This document shows, piece after piece, positions 44,063 to 53,196 of a DNA stretch of 64,000 nucleotides. Under the pieces are notes generated by a model. It had not been told where the DNA came from. It did no database searches and worked only from the letters and a program-made list of their open reading frames with translations. The translations under genes and the position numbers were made by a program. How positions within the stretch are numbered: position 1 is the first letter of the stretch; every line of letters starts with the position of its first letter. Source of the stretch: Nocardioides lacusdianchii (GTDB taxonomy: Bacteria; Actinomycetota; Actinomycetes; Propionibacteriales; Nocardioidaceae); NCBI RefSeq assembly GCF_020102855.1, contig NZ_JADHZD010000006.1:174299-238298 (forward strand), read 5' to 3'.

Positions 44063-46141
44063 TCAGACGGTAGCGACGTCGGCCTCGGAGCGCCCGACGC
44101 TCTTCAGCACCACGACGAGCGCAGCGCTCACCAGGACGCCGGCGACCAGGGCGATGACGAAGCCGAGCACCCCGTCCACGGCGAAGAGCACGAAGATGCC
44201 GCCGTGGGGGGCACGCAGGCCCACGTCGAGGCCCATCGACAGGGCTCCGGTCACGGCGCTGCCGGCCATGATCGAGGGGATGACGCGCAGCGGGTCGGCC
44301 GCGGCGAACGGGATGGCGCCCTCGGTGATGAAGGAGGCTCCCATCGCCCAGGCGGCCTTGCCGTTCTCGCGCTCGGGAACGGTGAACAGGCCGGGACGCA
44401 CGACGGTGGCCAGCGCCAGTGCCAGCGGCGGCACCATGCCGGCGAGCATGACCGCTGCCATGACCTTGAGCTCCGGGGCGTCGGTCGCGGTCGCCGCGGC
44501 GCCGAGGCCGGTGGTGGCGAAGGCGTACGCCGTCTTGTTGAGCGGTCCGCCCATGTCGAAGGCCATCATCAGGCCGAGGATGACGCCGAGGATGATCGCC
44601 GAGCCGCCCTGCAGGCTGTTGAGCCCGTCGCTGAGGCCCTCCATGAGACGCCCCAGCGGCTTGCCGAGGATGACGACCATGACGAAGCCGGAGATCAGGG
44701 TCGCCAGCAGCGGGATGACCAGCACGGGCATCAGCCCGCGCATCCAGGTCGGCACCTTCCAGCGGGTGATCCAGAGGGCCACCATGCCGGCGAGGACGCC
44801 GCCGACGATGCCGCCGAGGAAGCCGGAGTTCAGGGTGCCGGCGATGGCGCCCATCACGAAGCCGGGGGCGATGCCCGGGCGGTCGGCGATGGCGTAGGCG
44901 ATGTAGCCGGCCAGGGCCGGCACCAGGAAGCCGAAGGCGGCAGCGCCGAGGGTGAAGAGCAGTGCACCGAGGTAGGCGAAGAACGCGCTGCCGAAGAGCG
45001 CGTGGTCGAGACCGAGCGCGTCGACGTCGGGGAGGTTGAAGAAGGTGTTGTCGACGGCGATCGTCTGTCCGTCGTTGACGATCTCGTAGCCGCCGAACAG
45101 GAAGCCGAGCGCGATCAGCAGGCCGCCGGCGGCGACGAAGGGGATCATGTAGGACACGCCGGTCATCAGGACCCGGCGGGCGGTGGCGCCGAAGGACTGC
45201 TTGCCCTCCGCGGTGTCACCGGTGTCGCTGGCGGTGCCCTCGACGCGCGGCGCGCTCGACGGGTCCGCGGCGTAGCGCAGCGCCTCGGCGATCATCGCGT
45301 CGGCGTCGTCGATCGGGCGCTTCACGCCGGAGCTCACCATCGGCTTGCCGGCGAAGCGGGACCGGTCGCGCACGCCCACGTCGACGGCGAAGATCACGGC
45401 GCCGGCGCCGGCGATCGTCTGGGGGGACAGGGGCGTGGAGCCCGCGGAGCCCTGGGTCTCGACCTGGAGGTCGACACCGGCTCGCTCAGCGGCGGCCTCG
45501 AGGGCCTCGGCCGCCATGTAGGTGTGCGCGATGCCGGTCGGGCACGCGGTGACCGCGACGAGCGACGGCTTCGTGCTCGAGGCCTGCGCGGGAGCGGCAG
45601 CAGCGGGAGCGGCGGCGGGAGCAGCAGCGGGAGCGGCGGTGCCGGACGGGCTGCCCGAGGCGGGAACGCCTGCCTTCGCGGCCGGAGCGGGCTCGCCGAG
45701 CTCGTGGGCGATGAGGTCGACGACCTCCTCGTCCGTCTCGGCGGCGCGCAGCGCGTCGGTGAAGGCGGGCTTCACGAGAGCGCGGGCGAGCTTGGTGAGG
45801 ATGGTGAGGTGGTCGGCGTCGCCACCGGCGGGTGCGGCGATGAGGAAGGCCAGGTCGGCCGGGCCGTCCTTGGCGCCGAAGTCGACCGGCGGCTCGAGGC
45901 GGGCGAAGGCCAGGGTCGGCACCTCCACCCCCGTGGTGCGGCAGTGGGGGATCGCGATGGCGCCGGGCAGGCCGGTCGCGGACGTCGCCTCACGGGCGAA
46001 GGCGTCCTCGACGAGCTGGTCGACCGACGTGGCGCGGCCGGCGTCGCCGACGACGGCCGCGAGCGCGCGGATCACGTCGTGCTTGTCGGACCCCCAGTCG
46101 GCACTCAGCCGGACGAGGTCGGTGGTGATGAGGGCGGTCAT
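44063..46141 (-). CDS. fruA: PTS fructose transporter EIIABC
   Basis: This protein takes up fructose and phosphorylates it to fructose-1-phosphate. The 692-aa product has EIIA first (H66 in AIPHCRTTGV), a Pro/Ala linker at about 151-190, EIIB (C200 in VTACPTGIAHTYMAAEAL) and an EIIC membrane domain with many spans from about residue 305. A-B-C order and length fit actinobacterial FruA. The start overlaps the fruK stop by four bases. Open frame continues upstream but only within fruK's shadow. Confidence 0.94.
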   Translation of the reverse strand: MTALITTDLVRLSADWGSDKHDVIRALAAVVGDAGRATSVDQLVEDAFAREATSATGLPGAIAIPHCRTTGVEVPTLAFARLEPPVDFGAKDGPADLAFLIAAPAGGDADHLTILTKLARALVKPAFTDALRAAETDEEVVDLIAHELGEPAPAAKAGVPASGSPSGTAAPAAAPAAAPAAAAPAQASSTKPSLVAVTACPTGIAHTYMAAEALEAAAERAGVDLQVETQGSAGSTPLSPQTIAGAGAVIFAVDVGVRDRSRFAGKPMVSSGVKRPIDDADAMIAEALRYAADPSSAPRVEGTASDTGDTAEGKQSFGATARRVLMTGVSYMIPFVAAGGLLIALGFLFGGYEIVNDGQTIAVDNTFFNLPDVDALGLDHALFGSAFFAYLGALLFTLGAAAFGFLVPALAGYIAYAIADRPGIAPGFVMGAIAGTLNSGFLGGIVGGVLAGMVALWITRWKVPTWMRGLMPVLVIPLLATLISGFVMVVILGKPLGRLMEGLSDGLNSLQGGSAIILGVILGLMMAFDMGGPLNKTAYAFATTGLGAAATATDAPELKVMAAVMLAGMVPPLALALATVVRPGLFTVPERENGKAAWAMGASFITEGAIPFAAADPLRVIPSIMAGSAVTGALSMGLDVGLRAPHGGIFVLFAVDGVLGFVIALVAGVLVSAALVVVLKSVGRSEADVATV

Positions 46142-47091
46142 GCGGTGCCTCCGAGTGGAGTGACGCCGACGAGCTCGGTGCGCAGCTGCGACGGCTGGGG
46201 GATGGTGGTTCCTGGTAGTCCTGCGGCGGCGCTGCCGTAGGCCACGGCCAGTGCCAGGCGCTCCGGGGCGGGCAGGCCCCGGATGTCGCCGAGCAGGTAG
46301 CCGAAGAGGCTGGAGTCGCCCGCACCGACGGTGCTCACGACTGTGGTGGGGGGAGGGGTGGCGTGCCAGGCGCCCTCGGGGGTCACGAGCACGGCGCCGT
46401 TGCCGCCGAGCGTGGCGAGCACGGCGCCGACGCCGCGCTCGAGCAGCTGCCGGGCGGCCGCGGCGGTGGCGGACGGGTCCGCCTCGAGCTCGTCGGGGTC
46501 GCCGCCGGTGAAGGAGGCCAGCTCCTCGCCGTTGGGCTTCATCAGGTCGGGCGCCGCCTCGGGCAGGGCGTCGACGAGGGCGCGGAGCGGGGCGTCGCTG
46601 GTGTCGACGGCGACGTGCCCGCCGGCGGCGCGCAGGCGGCGTACGAGGTCGGCGTAGAAGTCGACCGGGGCGCCGGCCGGCAGCGATCCCGCGAGCACGG
46701 TCCACGAGGCGTTGCCGGCGCGGGCCAGCACGGCCTCGGCCATCCGCTCGAGGTCCTCGCGCGTCACCTCGGCGCCGGGGGAGTTGAGCTTGGTGGTGGT
46801 GCCGTCGGGCTCGGTGATGGTCAGGTTGACGCGTACGTCGCCCGCGGGCCGCACCGGGCGGCAGTCGATGCCGGCGCCGAGCAGCTCCAGCACGAAGGCG
46901 TCGTCCTTGTGGGCCGGTACGACCGCGATGCTGGGGATGTCGGCGCTGACGGCCGCGCGGGAGATGTTGACCCCCTTGCCACCTGCCTGCGAGGTCACCG
47001 AGAGGACCCGGTGGACCTGGCCGCGGGCCAGTTCGCCGTCGAGGGCGACGGTCCGGTCGAAGCTGGGGTTCGGCGTCAGCGTCAGGATCAT
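46138..47091 (-). CDS. fruK: 1-phosphofructokinase
   Basis: FruK phosphorylates fructose-1-phosphate to fructose-1,6-bisphosphate using ATP. The 317-aa PfkB-family product starts MILTLTPNPSFDRTVALDG and has the GGKGVNISRA and GAGDSSLFGYLL signature motifs. The start overlaps the fruR stop by four bases. It sits between the regulator and transporter genes. Confidence 0.93.
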   Translation of the reverse strand: MILTLTPNPSFDRTVALDGELARGQVHRVLSVTSQAGGKGVNISRAAVSADIPSIAVVPAHKDDAFVLELLGAGIDCRPVRPAGDVRVNLTITEPDGTTTKLNSPGAEVTREDLERMAEAVLARAGNASWTVLAGSLPAGAPVDFYADLVRRLRAAGGHVAVDTSDAPLRALVDALPEAAPDLMKPNGEELASFTGGDPDELEADPSATAAAARQLLERGVGAVLATLGGNGAVLVTPEGAWHATPPPTTVVSTVGAGDSSLFGYLLGDIRGLPAPERLALAVAYGSAAAGLPGTTIPQPSQLRTELVGVTPLGGTA

Positions 47092-47855
47092 GCGACCACT
47101 ACCTCTATTCCGGCGGATTCCAGCGCGCGGCGGTCCGCGGCCTCGATGTCGCTGTCGGTGACGAGCACGTCCAGGCTGTCGAGCGTCGCAAAGCGCACGG
47201 CCGTCTCCACGCCGAGCTTGCTCGAGTCGGCCAGCACGACCGTGCGGCGCGCGCACGCGATCATGGCGCGCTTGCTGGCCGCCTCGTCGCTGTCGGGGGT
47301 CGTCAGGCCGTGGCCCACGGTGAGCCCGTTGGTCGCGATGAACGCCACGTCCGCGCGGAGGTCGGCGAGGGCGGCGACGGTGTCGGAGCCGACGGCGGCG
47401 TGGGTGGTGGGGCGCACCTTGCCCGGGAGCAGGTGCAGCTCGATCTGGGGGAGGCCGGCGAGCCGGGTCGCCACCGGGACCGCGTGCGTGATCACGATCA
47501 GGCGGTGGTCGCGCGGCAGGGCGGCGGCGAAGCGCGCCGTGGTGGTGCCGGCGTCGATGACGACGACCGAGTCGGGCGGGGGGAGGAGCGCGACGGCGGC
47601 GTTGGCGATGGCTTCCTTGGCCTGCGTGTTGGACTGGTCGCGCTCGACGATGCCGGACTCGATGACCGTGAGGGAGCCCGCAGGGACGGCGCCTCCGTGC
47701 ACGCGGCGGACCAGTCCCATGCGGTCGAGGGTGGAGAGGTCGCGGCGCACCGTCTCGGTCGTGACCTCGAACTCCTCGGCCAGCTGGACCACCGACAGCC
47801 GCCCGCGGCGGCTGATGAGGTGGGCCATCGCCTGCTGGCGTTCCTCGGCGTACAT
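47088..47855 (-). CDS. fruR: DeoR-family transcriptional regulator, FruR type
   Basis: The 255-aa product has an N-terminal DeoR helix-turn-helix (RRGRLSVVQLAEEFEVTTETVRRDLSTL) and a C-terminal sugar-phosphate isomerase-like sensor (VVIDAGTTT, ATNGLTVGHGLTT, ADSSKLGVE). Position ahead of fruK-fruA suggests it represses the fructose genes, with fructose-1-phosphate as the likely inducer. That is inference from context. The intergenic region to ptsI has repeats that may be its operator. Confidence 0.88.
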   Translation of the reverse strand: MYAEERQQAMAHLISRRGRLSVVQLAEEFEVTTETVRRDLSTLDRMGLVRRVHGGAVPAGSLTVIESGIVERDQSNTQAKEAIANAAVALLPPPDSVVVIDAGTTTARFAAALPRDHRLIVITHAVPVATRLAGLPQIELHLLPGKVRPTTHAAVGSDTVAALADLRADVAFIATNGLTVGHGLTTPDSDEAASKRAMIACARRTVVLADSSKLGVETAVRFATLDSLDVLVTDSDIEAADRRALESAGIEVVVA

Positions 47856-47880
47856 CGGTCCCCTCTCGGCGAATCTGTGT

Positions 47881-47910
47881 ATGTGTTGTTTTAGTCCCGA
47901 ATGTGTTGCT
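47881..47910. promoter_or_regulatory. Direct-repeat operator candidate between fruR and ptsI
   Basis: ATGTGTTGTT at 47881-47890 and ATGTGTTGCT at 47901-47910 are direct repeats spaced exactly 20 bp, two helical turns. They lie in the 86-bp gap between fruR and ptsI. They could bind the DeoR-type regulator and control both genes. A TTGCTT at 47906-47911 and a TACGGT near 47930 are a possible ptsI promoter giving a nearly leaderless message. Confidence 0.5.
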
Positions 47911-47941
47911 TGTCAACAATGTCGTGATCTACGGTGTGTCC

Positions 47942-49621
47942 ATGACCACAGCCGAGCACGTCCTGAGCGGGACCCCGGTCGTGCCGGGTGTCGCCGCGGG
48001 CCCCGTCCTCCACGTCCGTGGCGAGGTCTCGCCCGACGCGATCGCACGCTACGGCGACGGTGACTTCGCCGACGCCGAGGCCGCGCTGGCGGCGTACGAC
48101 GACGCCGCTGCGGCCGTGGCGGAGACGTTCTCCACCAAGGCGGCCGCTGCGCAGGGTGCCGCCGCCGAGGTGCTCACCGCGAGCGCCGGCCTCGCCCGTG
48201 ACAAGGGATTGCGCTCGGGGGTGGCCAAGAAACTCCAGGCCGGTCAGGGTCCGGTCGCGGCCGTGCAGGGCGCGGTGGAGCAGTTCGTCACGATCTTCAC
48301 CAACATGGGCGGGCTGATGGCCGAGCGGGTGACCGACCTGCGCGACATCGAGCGCCGCGTGGTGGCCCACCTCGTCGGTGAGCCCGCACCGGGCGTGCCG
48401 ACGCCGACGGAGCCGTCGATCCTGGTGGCCGAGGACCTCGCGCCCAGCGACACCTCCGGCCTCGACCCCGAGCTCGTCACCGCGCTGGTCACCGAGCGCG
48501 GCGGGGCCACGAGCCACACCGCGATCATCGCCCGCCAGCTCGGCATCCCCTGCGTGGTCGGGGCTGCCGGCGTCATGGAGCTCGCCAGCGGGACGTTCGT
48601 CGTCGTCGACGGCGAGACCGGCTCGATCGAGCAGGGCGCCGACCCCGAGGAGGCCCGCGCCCGCGTCGAGGAGAGCCGGCGGCTGCGCGAGGAGCTGGCC
48701 CACTGGAGCGGTCCGGCCGCCACGGCGGACGGCCTGCCGGTCAAGCTGCTCGCCAACGTCGCCGACGGGCCCTCGTCCGCCTCGGCCGGCACCGAGCCCG
48801 TCCAGGGCGTGGGCCTGTTCCGCACCGAGCTGTGCTTCCTCAACCGCAAGGACGAGCCGAGCGTGGAGGAGCAGACGGACATCTACGCGAGCGTCCTCTC
48901 GCCCTACTCCGACGGCCGCTACGTCGTCGTGCGTACCCTCGACGCAGGCTCCGACAAGCCGATCGCCTTCGCGACCCAGGAGGGGGAGGAGAACCCCGCC
49001 CTCGGCGTCCGCGGCCTGCGGCTCAGCTTCGGCAACCCCGGCCTGATGGACCGCCAGCTCGACGCGGTCGCCGCCGCGGCGGAGCGCACCGGCACCGAGA
49101 CGTGGGTGATGGCGCCGATGGTCGCCACGGTCGCCGAGGCCGCCGACTTCGCCGCCAAGGTGCACGCCCGCGGTCTCAAGGCCGGCGTGATGGTCGAGAT
49201 CCCCAGCGCTGCGCTCCTCGCGCACCGGATGCTGGAGGTCGTCGACTTCCTCTCGATCGGCACCAACGACCTCACCCAGTACGCGATGGCCGCCGACCGC
49301 ATGGCCACCGACCTCGCGCACCTCACCGACCCGTGGCAGCCCGCGGTGCTCCAGCTGATCGCGATCACCGCGCACGCCGGCACCGAGGCCGGCAAGCCGG
49401 TCGGGGTCTGCGGCGAGGCGGCCGCCGACCCGCTGCTCGCCACGGCGCTGATCGGCATGGGCATCTCGTCGCTGTCGATGGCCGCCCGCGCCGTACGCCC
49501 CGTCGGTGCGCAGCTCGGCAGGGTGACCCTCGAGACCTGCGAGGCCGCCGCCGAGGCGGCCCTCGGTGCCGCGGACCCGATGGCCGGACGTGCCGCGGTC
49601 CGCGAGCTGCTCGGGCACTGA
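47942..49621 (+). CDS. ptsI: PTS enzyme I (phosphoenolpyruvate-protein phosphotransferase)
   Basis: EI takes phosphate from PEP and passes it to HPr. The 559-aa product has the swivelling-domain phosphohistidine H192 in GGATSHTAIIAR, the PEP-binding barrel with GVGLFRTELCFLNR, NPALGVRGLRL and SIGTNDLTQYAMA, and the active-site cysteine in VGVCGEAAAD. The ATG at 47942 is used; an upstream in-frame start at 47903 lacks a ribosome site. It is divergent from fruR and heads the ptsI-MDR-mtlA-mtlF run. Confidence 0.95.
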   Translation: MTTAEHVLSGTPVVPGVAAGPVLHVRGEVSPDAIARYGDGDFADAEAALAAYDDAAAAVAETFSTKAAAAQGAAAEVLTASAGLARDKGLRSGVAKKLQAGQGPVAAVQGAVEQFVTIFTNMGGLMAERVTDLRDIERRVVAHLVGEPAPGVPTPTEPSILVAEDLAPSDTSGLDPELVTALVTERGGATSHTAIIARQLGIPCVVGAAGVMELASGTFVVVDGETGSIEQGADPEEARARVEESRRLREELAHWSGPAATADGLPVKLLANVADGPSSASAGTEPVQGVGLFRTELCFLNRKDEPSVEEQTDIYASVLSPYSDGRYVVVRTLDAGSDKPIAFATQEGEENPALGVRGLRLSFGNPGLMDRQLDAVAAAAERTGTETWVMAPMVATVAEAADFAAKVHARGLKAGVMVEIPSAALLAHRMLEVVDFLSIGTNDLTQYAMAADRMATDLAHLTDPWQPAVLQLIAITAHAGTEAGKPVGVCGEAAADPLLATALIGMGISSLSMAARAVRPVGAQLGRVTLETCEAAAEAALGAADPMAGRAAVRELLGH

Positions 49622-49662
49622 GCCCGACCCCCGGACATCCACCACCTCACCACGGAGGAAGC

Positions 49663-51399
49663 ATGACCTCACAGTACGACCGCTACCGCGCCGCCGACCT
49701 CGACGTCCCGGAGCAGGGCTGGGCCTGGCACCTGTGGGGCGCGGGCGAGGACAACATGGGCAGGGACGACCAGCCCGAGCTCGTGCCGGTGCCCCGACCC
49801 GATGCCGACCACATGCTGGTGCGCATCGACAGCGTGGGGCTGTGCTTCTCCGACGTGAAGATCATGCGACAGGGCGGCAGTCACCCGAAGCTCTACGACC
49901 GCGACCTGTCCGCCGAGCCCACCCGGCTCGGGCACGAGGTGAGCCTCACCGTCATCGAGGTCGGCGAGAACCTCCAGGACCGCTACCACGCCGGCCAGCG
50001 GCTGGCCGTGCAGCCCGACATCTACCAGGACGGGAAGAGCACGGCCTACGGCTACACCATCCCCGGCGGCCTCATCCAGTACCACCTCATGGGCGCGGAG
50101 ATGCTCGAGACCGACGACGGTGCGTGCCTGCTGCCCCTGCCCGACACCATGGGCTACGCCGAGGCCTCCACCCTGGAGCCGTGGGGGTGCGTGATGGCCG
50201 CCTACACCCAGCGTCGCCGCCTGGAGCCGAAGGCCGGCGGGACGATGTGGATCATCGGTCGCCCCGGCGACGAGCGGGACTACGAGTTCTCCTCCGGGCT
50301 GGACGCCCCGGCCACCATCGTGCTCACCGACGTGCCCGCCTCGGTGGCGAGGCTCGTGGAGGGGACGTCGGCCACGACGGTCGTGCGCGACGGCCTCGGC
50401 CCCGACGACTTCCAGGCGCTGGTGGACGAGCTGACCGATGGTGCCGGCTTCGACGACATCGTGATGCTCGACCCGCGGTCCGCGGCGACGGCGGGTGCCG
50501 TGGCCACGCGCATCGCCCGTCGCGGCACCCTCAACCTGGTGGGGGAGACCGCCCTGGACGGGCTGGTGGACCTCGACGTGGGCCGTCTGCACTACGACTA
50601 CACGGCCTACATCGGTGGCCGGGGACCGGACATCGCGGCGTCGTACGGCGAGGCGCGCAACCGCTGCGACCTGCGCCCGCGGGGCACCACCGTCTTCGTC
50701 GGCGCCGGCGGCCCCATGGGCCTGATGCACGTCCAGCGGGCCATCCAGCAGCCCGACGGGCCCCGCACGATCGTCGCCACCGAGGTGAGCGACGAACGGC
50801 TGCAGAGCCTCCAGGAACGCCTCGCCCACCTGGCGGAGGCCAACGACTGCGAGCTGGTGACCTTCAACTCCCAGACCTCCGAGCAGTCCCTCCACGACTT
50901 CGTCATGGGGCTCACCGACGGCCGGGGGGCCGACGACGTGGTGGTCAGCGTCCCCATCGCCGACGTGATGGCCGAGGCCGACACCCTGATGAACCCCGAC
51001 GGCATGCTCGTCTTCTTCGCAGGCGTGCCCAACGGCACCCTGGCGCCGTTGAACCTGAGCGCGGTCTACCTCGACAACGCGCAGTACACCGGGACCTCGG
51101 GGCTGACGATCCACGACCAGCAGCAGGTGGTGGACCTGGCCAACCGCGGTGAGCTCTCCCCGGGATCCATCGTGGGTGCCGTCGGCGGCATGCGGGCGGC
51201 CAAGGACGGCCTGCGAGCGCTCGTCGAGGGCAGCTACTCCGGGAAGGTCCTCATCTTCCCCCAGATCCACGACCTCCCCCTGATGGGGCTCGACGAGCTG
51301 GAGGAGACGCTGCCGCAGGTCGCCGAGAAGCTGTCACCCGGCGGTACGTGGAACGACGAGGCCGAGAAGGCGCTCTTCGAGAGCCAGCTGAAGAGCTAG
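49663..51399 (+). CDS. Zinc-type MDR dehydrogenase with two nucleotide-binding-like halves
   Basis: The 578-aa product is a medium-chain dehydrogenase/reductase, but about 200 residues longer than the norm. Catalytic zinc ligands C61, H91 with E92, and E172 (LEPWGC) match the polyol-dehydrogenase pattern in which a Glu replaces the fourth ligand. The structural-zinc cysteine lobe is missing. A first alpha-beta segment (about 190-330) lacks GxGxxG; a second (from about 345) has it (FVGAGGPMGLMH). L-sorbose-1-P-reductase-like enzymes are the nearest type I recall. Location between ptsI and mtlA suggests it oxidises a hexitol phosphate. The ATG follows GGAGGAA. Confidence 0.8.
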   Translation: MTSQYDRYRAADLDVPEQGWAWHLWGAGEDNMGRDDQPELVPVPRPDADHMLVRIDSVGLCFSDVKIMRQGGSHPKLYDRDLSAEPTRLGHEVSLTVIEVGENLQDRYHAGQRLAVQPDIYQDGKSTAYGYTIPGGLIQYHLMGAEMLETDDGACLLPLPDTMGYAEASTLEPWGCVMAAYTQRRRLEPKAGGTMWIIGRPGDERDYEFSSGLDAPATIVLTDVPASVARLVEGTSATTVVRDGLGPDDFQALVDELTDGAGFDDIVMLDPRSAATAGAVATRIARRGTLNLVGETALDGLVDLDVGRLHYDYTAYIGGRGPDIAASYGEARNRCDLRPRGTTVFVGAGGPMGLMHVQRAIQQPDGPRTIVATEVSDERLQSLQERLAHLAEANDCELVTFNSQTSEQSLHDFVMGLTDGRGADDVVVSVPIADVMAEADTLMNPDGMLVFFAGVPNGTLAPLNLSAVYLDNAQYTGTSGLTIHDQQQVVDLANRGELSPGSIVGAVGGMRAAKDGLRALVEGSYSGKVLIFPQIHDLPLMGLDELEETLPQVAEKLSPGGTWNDEAEKALFESQLKS

Positions 51400-51433
51400 T
51401 GGTGATCCTCCAGGTGCGGTAAAGCCACAGACT

Positions 51434-51503
51434 CGGGCACGAATCATGCCCGAATGCTTGGCAACGTGCCCGATCGTGAGGTTTAATCACGACATCATGT
51501 GAT
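51434..51503 (+). promoter_or_regulatory. Operator-like inverted repeats upstream of mtlA
   Basis: Two inverted repeats lie in the 140-bp gap: CGGGCA-N7-TGCCCG at 51434-51452 and ATCAC-N8-GTGAT at 51486-51503. A third half-site GTGCCCG lies near 51476. The region is less GC-rich than the flanks. They are candidate sites for the regulator of the mtlA gene; no regulator gene is next to mtlA. Confidence 0.5.
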
Positions 51504-51539
51504 GGGGGTCACCCCGAGCACAATCTGGAGGACATCAGC

Positions 51540-53066
51540 ATGGCGACGACATCCACACCCGCGGCCCGCACCGGCGCCCGCGTACACGTGCAGCGGTTCG
51601 GCACGTTCCTCTCCAACATGGTCCTGCCGAACATCGGCGCGTTCATCGCCTGGGGCCTGATCACCGCACTCTTCATCCCCAATGGCTGGCTCAACCTCGG
51701 CGGCGGCGACAACGCCTGGCTGTCGGACACGAGCTGGGTCGCCCAGATCGGTGGGTGGGACGCGGACGGCGGCGGCATCGTCGGACCGATGATCACCTAC
51801 CTGCTGCCGCTGCTGATCGGCTACACCGGCGGCCGGATGATGTACGACAACAACATCCGCGGCGGCGTCGTCGGCGCCATCGCGACCATGGGCGCCATCG
51901 CCGGCGCCAGCGTGCCGATGTTCCTCGGCGCGATGATCATGGGCCCGCTCGGCGGCTGGTCGATGAAGAAGCTCGACGCCCTCTGGACGCACAAGATCCG
52001 CCCGGGCTTCGAGATGCTGGTCAACAACTTCTCCGCCGGCATCTGGGGCATGATCCTGGCCATCGTCGGGTTCGTGGTCGCCGGCCCGTTCGTGACGTGG
52101 TTCAGCGCCCGGGCCGAGGAGGTCATCGACTTCCTCGTCAGCAACAGCCTCCTGCCGCTGACCTCGATCTTCATCGAGCCGGCCAAGGTGCTCTTCCTCA
52201 ACAACGCGATCAACCAGGGCATCCTCACCCCGCTCGGCACCAACGAGGCGGCCAGCGAGGGCCAGTCGATCCTCTTCCTGCTCGAGGCCAACCCGGCCGC
52301 GGGCGCCGGTCTGCTCCTGGCCTTCATGTTCTTCGGCAAGGGTGCGGCGAAGGCCTCGGCCCCCGGCGCGCTGCTCATCCACTTCGTCGGCGGCATCCAC
52401 GAGATCTACTTCCCCTACGTGCTGATGAAGCCGAAGCTGATCCTCGCGATGATCGCCGGTGGCATGACGCAGATCTTCATCAACCTGGTCTTCGACTCCG
52501 GGCTCCGTGCGCCGGCGGCTCCGGGATCCATCATCGCGGTGCTGATCCAGACGCCGGGTGCGAGCTACGTCGGCGTCATCCTGTCGGTCATCGGTGGGGC
52601 TGCTGCCTCCTTCGCGGTCGCCGCCGTCCTGCTGAAGATGGACAAGGCCGAGGACGAGGGCGACCTCGCCGCCGCCACGACCAGCATGGAGTCGATGAAG
52701 GGCAAGACGTCGATCGCCTCCTCGGCGCTCGGCGGCGGTGCGGCCGTCGCCACGGCCGCCACCGCGACCCAGGAGATCCGCACCATCGTGTTCGCCTGCG
52801 ATGCCGGCATGGGCTCCTCGGCCATGGGCGCCTCGGTGCTCCGCAAGAAGATCCACGACGCCGGCCACACCGAGGTGACGGTGGTCAACAAGGCCATCTC
52901 CAACCTCGAGGACGACGTCGACCTGGTGGTCACCCACCAGGACCTCACCGACCGGGCCCGCCTGAAGACCCCGTCCGCCGTGCACGTCTCGGTCGACAAC
53001 TTCATGGGCAGCCCGCGCTACGAGGAGATCGTCGAGATGGTCCAGCAGAACAACCGCACCACCTGA
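51540..53066 (+). CDS. mtlA: PTS mannitol transporter EIICB
   Basis: The 508-aa product carries mannitol (or a related hexitol) across the membrane and phosphorylates it. EIIC spans about 1-380 with the NNFSAGIWGMILA and GGIHEIYFPYVLMKPK motifs. EIIB follows with phosphorylated cysteine C420 in VFACDAGMGSSAMGASVL. The EIIA domain is not fused here and is encoded by mtlF downstream. The ATG follows GGAGGA. Confidence 0.94.
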   Translation: MATTSTPAARTGARVHVQRFGTFLSNMVLPNIGAFIAWGLITALFIPNGWLNLGGGDNAWLSDTSWVAQIGGWDADGGGIVGPMITYLLPLLIGYTGGRMMYDNNIRGGVVGAIATMGAIAGASVPMFLGAMIMGPLGGWSMKKLDALWTHKIRPGFEMLVNNFSAGIWGMILAIVGFVVAGPFVTWFSARAEEVIDFLVSNSLLPLTSIFIEPAKVLFLNNAINQGILTPLGTNEAASEGQSILFLLEANPAAGAGLLLAFMFFGKGAAKASAPGALLIHFVGGIHEIYFPYVLMKPKLILAMIAGGMTQIFINLVFDSGLRAPAAPGSIIAVLIQTPGASYVGVILSVIGGAAASFAVAAVLLKMDKAEDEGDLAAATTSMESMKGKTSIASSALGGGAAVATAATATQEIRTIVFACDAGMGSSAMGASVLRKKIHDAGHTEVTVVNKAISNLEDDVDLVVTHQDLTDRARLKTPSAVHVSVDNFMGSPRYEEIVEMVQQNNRTT

Positions 53067-53077
53067 TCGACCCCGAA

Positions 53078-53106
53078 GCCCGGCTCCCGCACGACGGGGG
53101 CCGGGC
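53078..53106 (+). terminator. Hairpin between mtlA and mtlF
   Basis: A GC-rich stem with one bulge (GCCCGGC-T-CCCG with CGGGGGCCGGGC) lies 12 bp after the mtlA stop and has no T-run. It may lower mtlF expression relative to mtlA. Confidence 0.5.
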
Positions 53107-53196
53107 CCTCGGCGCAGGGCCCCGCGACCGACCGTGTGGTCTGATGGCCGCACGCGACAACCCACACCTGACCCACTGCGAGAGAAGAGGCGCCGG

